From the NCBI RefSeq assembly GCF_017313785.1, contig NZ_JAFLNL010000001.1:124001-188000 (forward strand): DNA of 64,000 bases, written 5' to 3'. The translations under genes and the position numbers were made by a program. This document shows positions 34,745-44,337 of this stretch, piece by piece. The notes below the pieces were generated by a model, which ran no database searches, was not told where the DNA came from, and saw nothing but the letters and a program-made list of their open reading frames with translations. This DNA comes from Flagellimonas aurea. GTDB lineage: Bacteria; Bacteroidota; Bacteroidia; Flavobacteriales; Flavobacteriaceae. Position 1 is the stretch's first letter. Each line of letters begins with the position of its first letter.

Positions 34745-36592
34745 TTATTCGACAGTCACCGATTTTGCCAAATTTCTTGGTTGGTCCACATTGCACCCCC
34801 TCATTACAGCTATATGGTACGATAGTAATTGTAATGGTATGGTGGTCAGAAGCGGCGACAAACTTTCCGATGTTTCCGGGACTTCGATTACGTGGTCTGC
34901 CAATTCCTTTACGGTTTGGTCTCCCTCAGTTACAATGGCAATAATCTTACCTTTTCTAGATTTGATTTCTTGAATGTTACTGACCACTTTTTCGTAGTGT
35001 CCTTTCTTTGTGGCAATAACCACAACGGGCATTTGCTCATCGATAAGAGCGATTGGACCATGCTTCATTTCTGCCGCAGGATATCCTTCGGCGTGGATAT
35101 AGCTAATTTCCTTCAGTTTCAATGCTCCTTCCAGAGCAACAGGGAAATTATATCCCCTACCCAAATACAAACAGTTCGATGAATCTTTATAGGTTGCGGA
35201 TATTTCCTCCACCAAGGGATTGGACAAAAGTGCTTTTTCAACTTTTCCCGGAATAGCCTCAAGTTCCGCCAAATATTCGTGGTATTTGGATTGAGATAAT
35301 GTTCCCTTTTCTTGCGCCAATTTCAAGGCAATCAAGGTCAATACGGTAATCTGAGTAGTAAATGCCTTTGTGGAAGCTACGCCAATTTCGGGTCCTGCAT
35401 GGGTGTAGGCTCCTGCATGGGTCTCCCTTGCTATGGATGAGCCCACCACGTTACAGACTCCAAAAACAAACGCTCCTTTTTCCTTGGCCAATTTAATCGC
35501 TGCCAATGTATCGGCAGTTTCCCCGGATTGGGAAATGGCTATCAGGACATCCTTTTCGGTTATTACCGGGTTACGGTACCTGAACTCCGAGGCGTATTCC
35601 ACCTCTACTGGTATCCGTGCCATGTCCTCAAAAATATACTCGGCAACCAAACCTGCATGCCAAGAGGTACCACAGGCCACTATTATGATTCTATTGGCAT
35701 TTAGGAATTTTTCCAAGTTTTGGTCTATCCCTGCCATTTTAACTATGCCCTTGTCCGCCAATAGACGTCCACGGTATGTGTCTTGTATAGCCTTGGGCTG
35801 CTCGTAGATTTCCTTGAGCATAAAGTGGTCGTAACCGCCCTTTTCTATCTCTTCTAAATTAAGTTGAAGTTCCAAAATGTTCGGATAGGCGATGGCATCG
35901 TCCTTGATCTTACGCATTTTGATTTCCTTGCCTATCCTTATAATGGCCATCTCCTCATCTTCGAGATAAACGGCATTATTGGTAAACTCTATAAAGGGAG
36001 AGGCATCAGAGGCAATAAAATACTCGTTTTCCCCTATTCCGATCGCCAATGGGCTACCCAATTTGGCAACCACGATTTCATCCGGTTTATTTTTATCGAA
36101 AACTGCAATGGCATAGGCGCCGACCACTTGGTTCAATGCAATTTGTACGGCTTTTCCAAGTTTTACCCCTTCTTTGTTCTTAACTTCCTCTATCAGGTTG
36201 ACAAGCACCTCGGTATCCGTATCGGACTCAAAAGTGTATCCTCTTTTTTTCAATGCTTGCTTTATGGATTCATAATTTTCGATGATTCCATTGTGAATAA
36301 TCACCAAGTCACCTGAATTTGAGTAATGCGGGTGGGAGTTTACATCGTTTGGCACACCATGGGTTGCCCATCTTGTATGGCCAAGCCCCAATTTCCCACT
36401 GGTAGGGATGGTCGCTTCGGCCTTGGTTTTTAAATCCTCTACCTTGCCTTTTGTTTTGGCCAAATGAATGTTATTTCCATCGAACAAGGTCACCCCGGCA
36501 CTATCGTATCCCCGATATTCGAGTCTTTGCAAGCCTTTAATGATTACCGGATAGGCGTCTCTATGTCCGATATAACCAACTATTCCACACAT
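34745..36592 (-). CDS. glmS: Glutamine--fructose-6-phosphate aminotransferase (isomerizing)
   Basis: 615 residues. The N-terminal nucleophile Cys2 (MCGIVGYIG) starts a class II glutamine amidotransferase domain (to about 220). Two SIS sugar-isomerase domains follow (about 290-430 and 460-600), including ISQSGETADT and the C-terminal LAKSVTVE. It makes glucosamine-6-phosphate, the entry to peptidoglycan and LPS amino sugars. It is minus strand, downstream of the DUF4270 lipoprotein gene by 127 bases; I see no glmS-ribozyme-like leader. Confidence 0.99.
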   Translation of the reverse strand: MCGIVGYIGHRDAYPVIIKGLQRLEYRGYDSAGVTLFDGNNIHLAKTKGKVEDLKTKAEATIPTSGKLGLGHTRWATHGVPNDVNSHPHYSNSGDLVIIHNGIIENYESIKQALKKRGYTFESDTDTEVLVNLIEEVKNKEGVKLGKAVQIALNQVVGAYAIAVFDKNKPDEIVVAKLGSPLAIGIGENEYFIASDASPFIEFTNNAVYLEDEEMAIIRIGKEIKMRKIKDDAIAYPNILELQLNLEEIEKGGYDHFMLKEIYEQPKAIQDTYRGRLLADKGIVKMAGIDQNLEKFLNANRIIIVACGTSWHAGLVAEYIFEDMARIPVEVEYASEFRYRNPVITEKDVLIAISQSGETADTLAAIKLAKEKGAFVFGVCNVVGSSIARETHAGAYTHAGPEIGVASTKAFTTQITVLTLIALKLAQEKGTLSQSKYHEYLAELEAIPGKVEKALLSNPLVEEISATYKDSSNCLYLGRGYNFPVALEGALKLKEISYIHAEGYPAAEMKHGPIALIDEQMPVVVIATKKGHYEKVVSNIQEIKSRKGKIIAIVTEGDQTVKELADHVIEVPETSESLSPLLTTIPLQLLSYHIAVMRGCNVDQPRNLAKSVTVE

Positions 36593-36719
36593 AAGATTTT
36601 TTTTAAGTTAATAACCATTGGGGGGTTAGTCATCAAAATTAAAAGGTTTGATTTAAATTATTTGGTTGTGATGGCTTAAAACGATGAACGTCCAAAAAAC
36701 CACGATAAATCAATCCCAA

Positions 36720-38528
36720 TTAGTTGGCCTGGGTGTAGAAGATTTCCAGTTTTAGTTTTTTATCCTCAAACTCGTTGGGCACATTGCTCCCATATAGAAC
36801 AGTACCCAATGGGCTAACCGTAGCTGCAACAGGATAATCGATTCCTTGCATATCACTTCCAATTGCTTCGCGAAGTCCTACAATGTTTATATTGGGCGTT
36901 AAAGTTAACCCTAACCTCGCGTTCGTGGAGTCACGCACTATAATATTGTTGATATGCTCCGTAATGCGTATTTTATATTTCACTCCCCTGTTATTTTCTT
37001 CTTCCAAAAATCCACCATGGTTTAGAAAGTATGTAAACGGGTTCGTTCCTCCATTAATGGTAGGATCTTCGTTCGAAGCATCGAAAATGGGCCTGTTTGT
37101 TTCTGCATTATAGATGTAAAGCCTCGGTGGTTCGACTACCGAAGCATCTACAGCTTCCTGATCCACATAGAATACAAGATTGGCCTCGTTGATTATCCAA
37201 CTGTTCTGTTTAATCTGATTGATTATATCTTCCCCACCGTTGATTACCTCGTCAAACAAACGTACCTCTGTAACGGCAGCACCTCCCTTTACATAAATTC
37301 TAGAAGCGTTCTCTCCATTGTCCATTGCGCTTACCACCTCTGGCGGTAACATTTCATTCTCAAAAACATTTACTGCATTACCGGTAACACCTGTTTGTTG
37401 TGAACTAATCAAAAAGTTCAAGACGAAGTCTTTTTCCGCCGTAACGGTCTCTTCGGCCTCGGCATCATAGTCATCGTAGGTATAGGTTATGGTAATGTTT
37501 GCGCGGGTGAGATCCAACAAAAACATTAATTCTTCCATATCTGTTCCCGTCAAATGCACTCCCCGAAGGAAATTTTTAAAGTTTGAATTGTTCAACAGCT
37601 CAGACTGACCTTCTTTATCCAAGATATTCTGTTGAAAAAAATCGGGATTCAAAGGAATATGAATCCCCGGAGGTATTCTATCATCTACAACGGTTTTCGA
37701 TTCGTCCACATCGGTATCGGGATCATCTTCAGCCATTATAACTGTCTCAATATCATCAATTATCACGGTGTTTTCACCTGTAATGGTAAGCTCTTCGCCG
37801 ATAAAGCTGGAGAAATCCTGGTTGGAGTAATATTCTTGTGCCTGCTGAAAGTTTGAATTGGGGTCCAAATCCCTAAGAAAGTAGTTAGACCTTGAGACTA
37901 CGATGTCAAATGTTTGGTTTCTGTCTCCGTAAATACTATCCAAATCAAACCTGTTGGGATATACATTGGGCGTAAAATTGTCTCCGGTTCCATCTTCATC
38001 GGGATTATACGGATCAGAACCGATTATTCTTTCTTGATTGTCGCTAACCCCATCGCCGTCCCAATCAGAGTTTGGGTCATCGGCATCATCACCATTTTCA
38101 AGATCATCGGGAACCCCATCACCATCCCTATCAGGTGAGGGGGCCGTTAAAAAAGGAATGTTAAGAAATACCTCCTTGACGGTTTCGTTTTCCTGATCAT
38201 TATCGGGGTCATCCTCATTAGCTTGTGACAAATCCCCAAATGTTGGTGAACCTGTGGTCAATTGGAGCTGTGAAATAATGCTCGCCTTTCTTTGACCATA
38301 TATAGGGTCGTTGAAGGTACCTAGTTGATATACGGGCAGCCTATTGGTCTGAACAGCGGTTATGCCCTTGTTGTAGGCAAACACGTCATACTCAACTTTA
38401 CCTGTTGTAAAAGGCTCACCATCAATAACGCCTTCACCTATGGTATCCAACTCCTCTTCACAAGAGACAATTAGTAAAAACAAAGTTCCAAACAGTGCCG
38501 AAACCTTGAAAATATTGGAAAATCTCAT
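36720..38528 (-). CDS. DUF4270 lipoprotein with inserted calcium-binding repeats
   Basis: 602 residues. The lipoprotein signal ends LLIVSC (C23). DUF4270 is recognisable from the start ([38 protein letters not shown]) to the end ([19 protein letters not shown]). Residues about 131-183 are an insertion with [20 protein letters not shown] and DPYNPDEDG, which are thrombospondin type 3-like calcium loops. The family is Bacteroidota-specific and surface-linked, function unknown. It follows the GT5-like gene by five bases, so they are co-transcribed, as often seen in flavobacteria. Confidence 0.88.
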   Translation of the reverse strand: MRFSNIFKVSALFGTLFLLIVSCEEELDTIGEGVIDGEPFTTGKVEYDVFAYNKGITAVQTNRLPVYQLGTFNDPIYGQRKASIISQLQLTTGSPTFGDLSQANEDDPDNDQENETVKEVFLNIPFLTAPSPDRDGDGVPDDLENGDDADDPNSDWDGDGVSDNQERIIGSDPYNPDEDGTGDNFTPNVYPNRFDLDSIYGDRNQTFDIVVSRSNYFLRDLDPNSNFQQAQEYYSNQDFSSFIGEELTITGENTVIIDDIETVIMAEDDPDTDVDESKTVVDDRIPPGIHIPLNPDFFQQNILDKEGQSELLNNSNFKNFLRGVHLTGTDMEELMFLLDLTRANITITYTYDDYDAEAEETVTAEKDFVLNFLISSQQTGVTGNAVNVFENEMLPPEVVSAMDNGENASRIYVKGGAAVTEVRLFDEVINGGEDIINQIKQNSWIINEANLVFYVDQEAVDASVVEPPRLYIYNAETNRPIFDASNEDPTINGGTNPFTYFLNHGGFLEEENNRGVKYKIRITEHINNIIVRDSTNARLGLTLTPNINIVGLREAIGSDMQGIDYPVAATVSPLGTVLYGSNVPNEFEDKKLKLEIFYTQAN

Positions 38529-38533
38529 TCAAT

Positions 38534-39343
38534 CTATTTTAAAACCTCTGTATTGTAGAAATTCGTGTATGCCTCTTCCGCTTCTTGAAGTGGAACGTAT
38601 GGCAAAACTGGTACGGAAAGATTGTCAATATGGCTTTTTAGGTCATCGGACAAATCATCCGCGGCTAAAATAACGGCATCGGAATGATCTACGGCAACCT
38701 TTAACAAATTATTATACTCGGGCTTGGACAGTACCGAAACCTCCTCTTTGTCAATACCATCAAAAGCAATTTTATCGATCATTGTAGCATCCAGCTCTCC
38801 TTCAAAATCTTTACCATAGACAGAAGTAACTATCCTACTTTCGGAGAACAATGGCTCATCTGCATAATACTTTCTTAGGTAAAGAGGCACCATGGAAGCC
38901 ATCCAGCCATGCACATGGATAATATCAGGGGACCAGTTCAATTTTTTCACTGTCTCCACAACTCCCTTAGCAAAGAAAATGGCGCGTTCGTCATTATCAG
39001 GGAACAAATTCCCGTCAGAATCGGCAAAAGTGGCCTTTCTTTTAAAATATTCGTCGTTATCTATAAAGTAGACTTGTATTCTTTCCTTAGGTATGGAAGC
39101 TACCTTTATGATCAAGGGCATATCCATGTCATTGATCACCAGGTTCATCCCCGATAAACGTATGACCTCATGTAGTTGATGCCTCCTTTCGTTGATGTTT
39201 CCGTACCTTGGCATAAAAATGCGGATTTGACCACCATTGCTGTTCACCATTCTTGGTGCTTCATACGACATTAAGGAAACAGGATTCTCTGGGAGGTAGG
39301 GAACTAATTCAGAAGATACAAACAATACCTTTTTACCATTCAT
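38534..39343 (-). CDS. Glycogen/starch synthase catalytic-domain-like protein (GT5 N-terminal half)
   Basis: 269 residues from the ATG at 39343 (MNGKKVLFVSSELVPYLPENPVSLMSYEAP). The protein resembles the N-terminal Rossmann domain of GT5 glycogen synthases (IRIFMPRYGNINERRHQLHEVIRLSG, WSPDIIHVHGWMASMVPLYLR) but lacks the second domain with the ADP-glucose site, and the usual KxGGL loop is replaced. Activity as a synthase is unlikely alone. Short versions like this are common in Bacteroidota. It is divergent from panC and five bases upstream of the DUF4270 gene. Confidence 0.82.
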   Translation of the reverse strand: MNGKKVLFVSSELVPYLPENPVSLMSYEAPRMVNSNGGQIRIFMPRYGNINERRHQLHEVIRLSGMNLVINDMDMPLIIKVASIPKERIQVYFIDNDEYFKRKATFADSDGNLFPDNDERAIFFAKGVVETVKKLNWSPDIIHVHGWMASMVPLYLRKYYADEPLFSESRIVTSVYGKDFEGELDATMIDKIAFDGIDKEEVSVLSKPEYNNLLKVAVDHSDAVILAADDLSDDLKSHIDNLSVPVLPYVPLQEAEEAYTNFYNTEVLK

Positions 39344-39379
39344 AAACGCTTTCTTTTGTTTATCCGAAAAACATAGCTG

Positions 39380-39387
39380 CAAAAGTA
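39380..39387 (-). promoter_or_regulatory. -7 element for the GT5-like / DUF4270 operon
   Basis: The minus strand reads TACTTTTG (TAnnTTTG), 37 bases before the ATG at 39343. It lies back to back with the panC promoter. Confidence 0.5.
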
Positions 39388-39418
39388 CAAAAATTATGCT
39401 GATTAGCTGTATTTATAG

Positions 39419-39426
39419 TATTTTTG
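39419..39426 (+). promoter_or_regulatory. -7 element of the panC operon
   Basis: TATTTTTG matches TAnnTTTG exactly and ends 20 bases before the panC ATG at 39446. It predicts a very short leader. Confidence 0.5.
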
Positions 39427-39445
39427 CACCCTTTTGTACCTGTAT

Positions 39446-40294
39446 ATGAAGATATTCGACCTTAAAAAAGAACTGAGCACCTTTACCAATGAGCAGCGAA
39501 AAAAAGACCGCACCATTGGTCTCGTACCCACCATGGGCGCGCTTCACACAGGTCATATCTCCTTGGTAAAAAAAGCACTATCGGAAAATGATTTGGTCAT
39601 TGTCAGCATTTTTGTAAACCCGACCCAGTTCGACAAAAAAGATGATCTGGATAAATATCCACGAACATTCGAGAAAGATATTGAGCTTTTGAAGCAGGTT
39701 TCGGACCATATTGTGGTTTTTGCCCCTACCGTGGATGAAATTTATGGAGGTAATGTTACATCCGAAACCTATGAGTTTGATGGTTTGGACAAGGTAATGG
39801 AAGGCGAGTTCAGAACAGGACATTTTGATGGCGTAGGCACCATTGTGGAGCTTTTATTGAGAACCGTAGCCCCCGACAGGGCCTATTTCGGCGAAAAGGA
39901 TTTTCAGCAATTACAGATTATCCGAAAAATGGCCGAAATCAAAGATTTGCCTTTTGATATTATCGGCTGCCCCATTGAAAGAGAGCCGCACGGTTTAGCC
40001 ATGAGCTCCCGTAACGAAAGACTATCAAAAGAAACGCGCGAAGAAGCTGGTTTCATCCATAAAACCCTACTAGCTGCCAAAGCCGAATTTGGCATGAAAA
40101 GTGCTACTCATATAAAAGATTGGGTAAAATCCGAATTTGAACAACATCCTTTGTTTGATCTGGAATATTTTGAAATCGCGGACGAGAACACATTGACCCC
40201 CGCTTTAAAAATTCAGGACAACCAAAAATATAGGGCGTTTATAGCCGTTTACGCAGACGGTATTCGCTTAATTGATAATCTAAGATTGAATTGA
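39446..40294 (+). CDS. panC: Pantothenate synthetase (pantoate--beta-alanine ligase)
   Basis: 282 residues from the ATG at 39446 (MKIFDLKKELSTF); an in-frame ATG four codons upstream overlaps the promoter region and is less likely. The HIGH-like ATP site VPTMGALHTGHISLV, IFVNPTQF and the KMSKS-like MSSRNERLS are intact. It joins pantoate and beta-alanine in coenzyme A synthesis. panD, which makes beta-alanine, begins 12 bases downstream, so both last steps to pantothenate are encoded together. Confidence 0.98.
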   Translation: MKIFDLKKELSTFTNEQRKKDRTIGLVPTMGALHTGHISLVKKALSENDLVIVSIFVNPTQFDKKDDLDKYPRTFEKDIELLKQVSDHIVVFAPTVDEIYGGNVTSETYEFDGLDKVMEGEFRTGHFDGVGTIVELLLRTVAPDRAYFGEKDFQQLQIIRKMAEIKDLPFDIIGCPIEREPHGLAMSSRNERLSKETREEAGFIHKTLLAAKAEFGMKSATHIKDWVKSEFEQHPLFDLEYFEIADENTLTPALKIQDNQKYRAFIAVYADGIRLIDNLRLN

Positions 40295-40306
40295 TAATTT
40301 TGCACC

Positions 40307-40657
40307 ATGCAAGTAGAAGTCGTAAAATCTAAAATTCACCGAGTAAAAGTTACCGGGGCAGACCTCAATTATATAGGTAGCATCACCATAGACGAAGATC
40401 TTATGGACGCTGCCAATATCATCAGGGGCGAAAAAGTGCAGATCGTAAACAACAACAACGGTGAGCGATTGGAAACTTATGCCATTCCAGGCCCTAGAAA
40501 TTCTGGAGAGCTGACCCTGAACGGTGCCGCTGCCAGAAAAGTGGCCGTGGGAGACGTATTGATCCTGATCACCTACGCTTGGATGGATATCGAAGAGGCA
40601 AAAACATTTAATCCAGCATTGGTGTTCCCCAACGAGGAAACCAATCTACTCAAATAA
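40307..40657 (+). CDS. panD: Aspartate 1-decarboxylase proenzyme
   Basis: 116 residues. The self-cleavage site Gly24-Ser25 lies in NYIGSITID, producing the pyruvoyl group on Ser25; the [25 protein letters not shown] segment is conserved. It converts L-aspartate to beta-alanine for panC. The flippase-like gene starts three bases after its stop, so the operon continues. Confidence 0.98.
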   Translation: MQVEVVKSKIHRVKVTGADLNYIGSITIDEDLMDAANIIRGEKVQIVNNNNGERLETYAIPGPRNSGELTLNGAAARKVAVGDVLILITYAWMDIEEAKTFNPALVFPNEETNLLK

Positions 40658-40660
40658 ATT

Positions 40661-41626
40661 TTGGGCAAATCCCTAAAAAAATTCCTTAAGATATTTGTGC
40701 CCATTGCCGTTGGGCTATTTTTGGTTTGGTACTCCTACAACTCCACCACACCGGAAGAACGAAAACAAATCATCCATTATATTTCCAATGCAAGCCCGTT
40801 TTGGGTGGCCATTTCCGTAATCATTGGCATATTGAGCCATATTTCAAGGGCCATTCGCTGGAAATACCTCTTGGAGCCTTTAGGATACAGGCCCAAGACC
40901 GTCAACACCATATTCATTGTTCTTATTTCCTATTTTGCCAACTTGGGAATACCGCGTTCGGGCGAAATATTAAGGGCGACCGCCCTTACCACTTACGAAA
41001 AGGTTCCGTTTGAAAAAGGATTTGGGACCATCGTCACCGAAAGGGTCATAGACCTATTGATGCTTCTGGGCATCATCATGATCACCTTGGTACTTCAAAC
41101 CGACTTCATCCTTGGGTTTCTGGAAGAAAGAGGCGTAAATATCATCGGTGCCATGGGAATATTGCTTTTTGGTATTGTTGGACTCTTTCTGGGGTCTTAC
41201 ATCATCCGTAAATCCAAATCGCCCTTGGCATTAAAACTGAAAGGCTTCCTCAACGGCTTGCAGGATGGTGTCCTCAGTGTTTTTAAAATGAAGAACAAAT
41301 GGCCTTTCATACTTCATACTTTGTTTATCTGGGGAGCCTATTTCGGCATGTTCTGGGTCATAAAATATACCGTGGAAGAAACCATTCCATTATCCTTGGG
41401 CCAACTCTTGGTCGCCTTTGTCGCCGGTGCCTTTGCCATGTCCACCACAAATGGCGGAATCGGCCTTTACCCCATTGCTGTGAGCGCTGCATTGGGCATC
41501 TATGGCATCAGTTCCGTTTCGGGCGATGCGTTCGGCTGGATCATGTGGATAGCACAAACCATAATGGTCGTTGTTTTCGGTACAATATCCTTTATTGTAT
41601 TACCGTTATTGAATAGAAATCGGTAA
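40661..41626 (+). CDS. Lysylphosphatidylglycerol synthase transmembrane / flippase-like protein (YbhN type)
   Basis: 321 residues with a TTG start at 40661, three bases after panD; no ATG fits the hydrophobic N-terminus. About eight transmembrane helices and the family motifs SHISRAIRWKYLLEPLGYRP, GIPRSGEILRATALT and TNGGIGLYPIAV are visible. The aminoacyl-transferase domain of MprF is absent, so only the flippase-like part is present. The lipid handled is unknown. It is coupled with panCD, an arrangement repeated in Flavobacteriaceae. Confidence 0.88.
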   Translation: MGKSLKKFLKIFVPIAVGLFLVWYSYNSTTPEERKQIIHYISNASPFWVAISVIIGILSHISRAIRWKYLLEPLGYRPKTVNTIFIVLISYFANLGIPRSGEILRATALTTYEKVPFEKGFGTIVTERVIDLLMLLGIIMITLVLQTDFILGFLEERGVNIIGAMGILLFGIVGLFLGSYIIRKSKSPLALKLKGFLNGLQDGVLSVFKMKNKWPFILHTLFIWGAYFGMFWVIKYTVEETIPLSLGQLLVAFVAGAFAMSTTNGGIGLYPIAVSAALGIYGISSVSGDAFGWIMWIAQTIMVVVFGTISFIVLPLLNRNR

Positions 41627-41651
41627 GCCCAAACCGCCTAAATCTTGACCA

Positions 41652-42794
41652 ATGAAAAAATGTCTATTTCTACTGATAGGCTTTACTTGCTTGAACCTGA
41701 GCGCCCAAGTAAAAAAGGAAATCTTTGAATCCTTTAAACTGCAGGAACGCCGGGATGTTTCCTACTATTTTCCCGAAGATTACTCCGAAGAAAAATTATA
41801 CCCATTGATCGTGGTCTTGGATGCCGAACACCTGTTTGACCTAGTAGTGGCCAATGTAAAATTCCAGAGCCGGTTCGATCGCATGCCCGAAGCCATCGTT
41901 GTGGGAGTTGATCAATTAAAAAATAACCTAAGGCTGGAAGATTGTGACTTTGATGAAGTTTCCGGTCTGCCTACGGAAAAAGGCAAAATGTTCTACGAGT
42001 TTTTGGGAACGGAATTGATTCCGTATTTGGAGACAAGCTACAAAATAGCGCCCTTCAAAATGTTCGTGGGGTACGACATCACAGCCAATTTTGGCAACTT
42101 CTATTTATTCAAGGATCGTTCTCTCTTTAATTCATATATCAGTATTTCGCCCGTTTTGGCAACCGAAATGGAAAGCAGGGTGCCGGCCCGTCTGTCCGAA
42201 CTGGACCAGGTCATCTTCTATAATTTGATTGTGGAAAAACAACCTACCGATGATAGGCAACGTATCCTTCAAATGAACGCAAGCATCAAATCCATTACCA
42301 AAGAATCCCTGCATTACTTTTTTGATGAATATGAAAATGCCGACCACACTTCCATAGCAGCGTATGGAATAAGCAAAGCTTTTGATAACGTCTTCCGAAT
42401 CTACAGACCCATTACACCGGCAGAATATAAGTCCGATATTTTGACATCCGAAGAGCCCGTCTTCAATTATTTGGAAAACAGATACCAAACCATAGAAGAT
42501 CTCTTCGGTTTTGAAAAGCCCGTGGAGCTCAACGATATTATGGCCATTTATGCCGCTTGCCTCAAAAAAGAAGACTACGAGTCCCTACAACCTTTGGCCG
42601 ACCTCTGCAAAAAGGAATTCCCGGAGACCATGATGGGTTTTTACTTTGAAGCGGAATACTACGAATTTATCGGAGAACCCAAAAAAGCGTTCAAAACTTT
42701 TGAAAAAGCCTTCCAAATGGAAGAAATCGACTTTTTGACCAAGGATATGGCCCTCGAAAAAATTGATGCACTCAAGGCTGACTTTGGGTACTAG
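41652..42794 (+). CDS. Esterase-D-like alpha/beta-hydrolase with lost nucleophile and C-terminal helical domain
   Basis: 380 residues. Signal peptide about 1-19. The fold matches putative esterases (YPLIVVLDAEHLFD, then FNSYISISPVL). At the nucleophile elbow, where the family has Gly-x-Ser-x-Gly, the sequence is VGYDITANFGN: Asp142 replaces Ser and Thr replaces Gly. The His expected near the end of the hydrolase part may be H233 in YENADHTS. Residues about 280-380 look like TPR-type helices. It is probably an inactive or repurposed periplasmic hydrolase; it lies 25 bases after the flippase-like gene. Confidence 0.82.
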   Translation: MKKCLFLLIGFTCLNLSAQVKKEIFESFKLQERRDVSYYFPEDYSEEKLYPLIVVLDAEHLFDLVVANVKFQSRFDRMPEAIVVGVDQLKNNLRLEDCDFDEVSGLPTEKGKMFYEFLGTELIPYLETSYKIAPFKMFVGYDITANFGNFYLFKDRSLFNSYISISPVLATEMESRVPARLSELDQVIFYNLIVEKQPTDDRQRILQMNASIKSITKESLHYFFDEYENADHTSIAAYGISKAFDNVFRIYRPITPAEYKSDILTSEEPVFNYLENRYQTIEDLFGFEKPVELNDIMAIYAACLKKEDYESLQPLADLCKKEFPETMMGFYFEAEYYEFIGEPKKAFKTFEKAFQMEEIDFLTKDMALEKIDALKADFGY

Positions 42795-42800
42795 CAACTT

Positions 42801-42900
42801 GGATTATTGGATTGATTCGATGTTTGGATTGACTTGACTAAGGTCTATCGGTCCAAAAATCCAACAATCTAAAAAACCATGCAATCCACCATCTAAATCC
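42801..42900. repeat. Imperfect inverted repeat upstream of radA
   Basis: The left arm (ggattattggattgattc... to 42830) and the right arm (42858-42900, aatccaacaatc... atctaaatcc) are roughly complementary, rich in the word GGATT/AATCC. It may be an old intergenic repeat or the terminator of the panC operon; no clean stem with a T-run is visible. Confidence 0.35.
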
Positions 42901-42928
42901 ATATCTTTAGGCCCCTCATTTAGTTTGA

Positions 42929-44287
42929 ATGGCCAAGACCAAAATAGCATTTTTTTGTCAAAACTGCGGAACCCAATTCCCCAAGTGGATAGGGCAATGT
43001 TCCTCTTGCAAGGAATGGAATACCATTGTGGAAGAAGTTGTCCAAAAAGAGGATAAAAAAAGTTGGAAAACCGATACCGTTGCAAAACAAGCCAACAAAC
43101 CGCTACGTGTTTCCGAGATTACCCAAGAAAAAGAACTCCGTTTGGACACCCTCGACCAAGAATTCAATCGTGTGCTGGGCGGCGGGCTGGTACCAGGGTC
43201 ATTGACCTTGTTGGGCGGAGAACCAGGTATTGGAAAAAGTACCTTACTGCTCCAAATTGCACTGAAATTACCTTACAAAATTCTTTATGTTTCGGGCGAG
43301 GAAAGTCAACGGCAGATAAAAATGCGGGCAGACCGTATTCAGCCCAACAGCGAAAACTGTTACATCCTTACCGAGACAAAAACACAAAATATTTTTCACC
43401 AAGTTTCGACCATCGAGCCCGATTTGGTCGTCATCGATTCCATTCAGACATTGCATACCGATTATATTGAATCTGCCGCGGGCAGCATTTCCCAAATACG
43501 TGAATGCACAGCAGAACTCATCAAATTTGCAAAGGAAAGCCACACACCCGTTATTTTGGTAGGACACATCACCAAAGATGGTACCATAGCAGGCCCCAAG
43601 ATTTTGGAACATATGGTGGATACCGTTCTCCAATTTGAAGGCGACCGCAATTATGTGTACCGAATCCTTCGATCCCTCAAAAACCGTTTTGGCTCAACCG
43701 CCGAACTCGGCATTTACGAAATGCAGGGCAGCGGACTCCGTGAAGTGAACAATCCTTCGGAAGTATTGATTTCAAAGAACGATGAAGACCTCAGCGGCAC
43801 GGCCATCGCCGCGACCGTAGAAGGTATGCGTCCCTTATTGATTGAGATTCAAGCTTTGGTGAGCACCGCCGTTTATGGCACGCCACAACGTTCCGCCACA
43901 GGATTCAATGCCAAAAGGTTGAACATGCTCTTGGCCGTTCTGGAAAAGAGGGCAGGTTTCAAACTGGCAGCTAAAGATGTTTTCTTGAATATTACTGGTG
44001 GGATTTCCGTGGACGACCCGGCCATAGATTTGGCGGTTATGGCTGCCATTCTATCCAGCAACTCGGATATCGCCATAGAAAAAGGCATTTGTTTTGCCGC
44101 AGAAGTCGGGCTGGCAGGAGAAATCAGGCCTGTGCAACGCGTGGACCAACGCGTCCTTGAAGCCGAAAAACTGGGCTTCTCCAAAATTTTTGTCTCTAAA
44201 AATAACAAGATTGGACTAAAACAGTCTGGTATCCAAATTCAAAAAGTCTCCAAGATTGAAGATGTGGTGGCACATCTATTCGGATAA
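42929..44287 (+). CDS. radA: DNA repair protein RadA
   Basis: 452 residues. The N-terminal zinc finger CQNC then CSSC (about 11-31) is followed by a RecA-like ATPase with Walker A GGEPGIGKST (about 92-101), Walker B VVIDSI, the RadA-specific LKNRFGS motif, and a Lon-protease-like C-terminal domain (about 275-450). RadA is a branch-migration helicase in recombination. The start at 42929 gives the standard N-terminus MAKTKIAFFCQNCG. It stands alone behind a repeat-like spacer. Confidence 0.98.
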   Translation: MAKTKIAFFCQNCGTQFPKWIGQCSSCKEWNTIVEEVVQKEDKKSWKTDTVAKQANKPLRVSEITQEKELRLDTLDQEFNRVLGGGLVPGSLTLLGGEPGIGKSTLLLQIALKLPYKILYVSGEESQRQIKMRADRIQPNSENCYILTETKTQNIFHQVSTIEPDLVVIDSIQTLHTDYIESAAGSISQIRECTAELIKFAKESHTPVILVGHITKDGTIAGPKILEHMVDTVLQFEGDRNYVYRILRSLKNRFGSTAELGIYEMQGSGLREVNNPSEVLISKNDEDLSGTAIAATVEGMRPLLIEIQALVSTAVYGTPQRSATGFNAKRLNMLLAVLEKRAGFKLAAKDVFLNITGGISVDDPAIDLAVMAAILSSNSDIAIEKGICFAAEVGLAGEIRPVQRVDQRVLEAEKLGFSKIFVSKNNKIGLKQSGIQIQKVSKIEDVVAHLFG

Positions 44288-44337
44288 ACCAGTAATTGCG
44301 GGTTTCTTTCTATATTTAGTGAACATTCAAACCGCAC

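Noticed and set aside
36593-36719. glmS ribozyme
   Set aside because: The 127-base gap lacks the conserved pseudoknot pattern, and this ribozyme is typical of Firmicutes.
42801-42900. Clear terminator or small RNA upstream of radA
   Set aside because: The arms are only roughly complementary and no T-run follows a stable stem; kept only as a low-confidence repeat.
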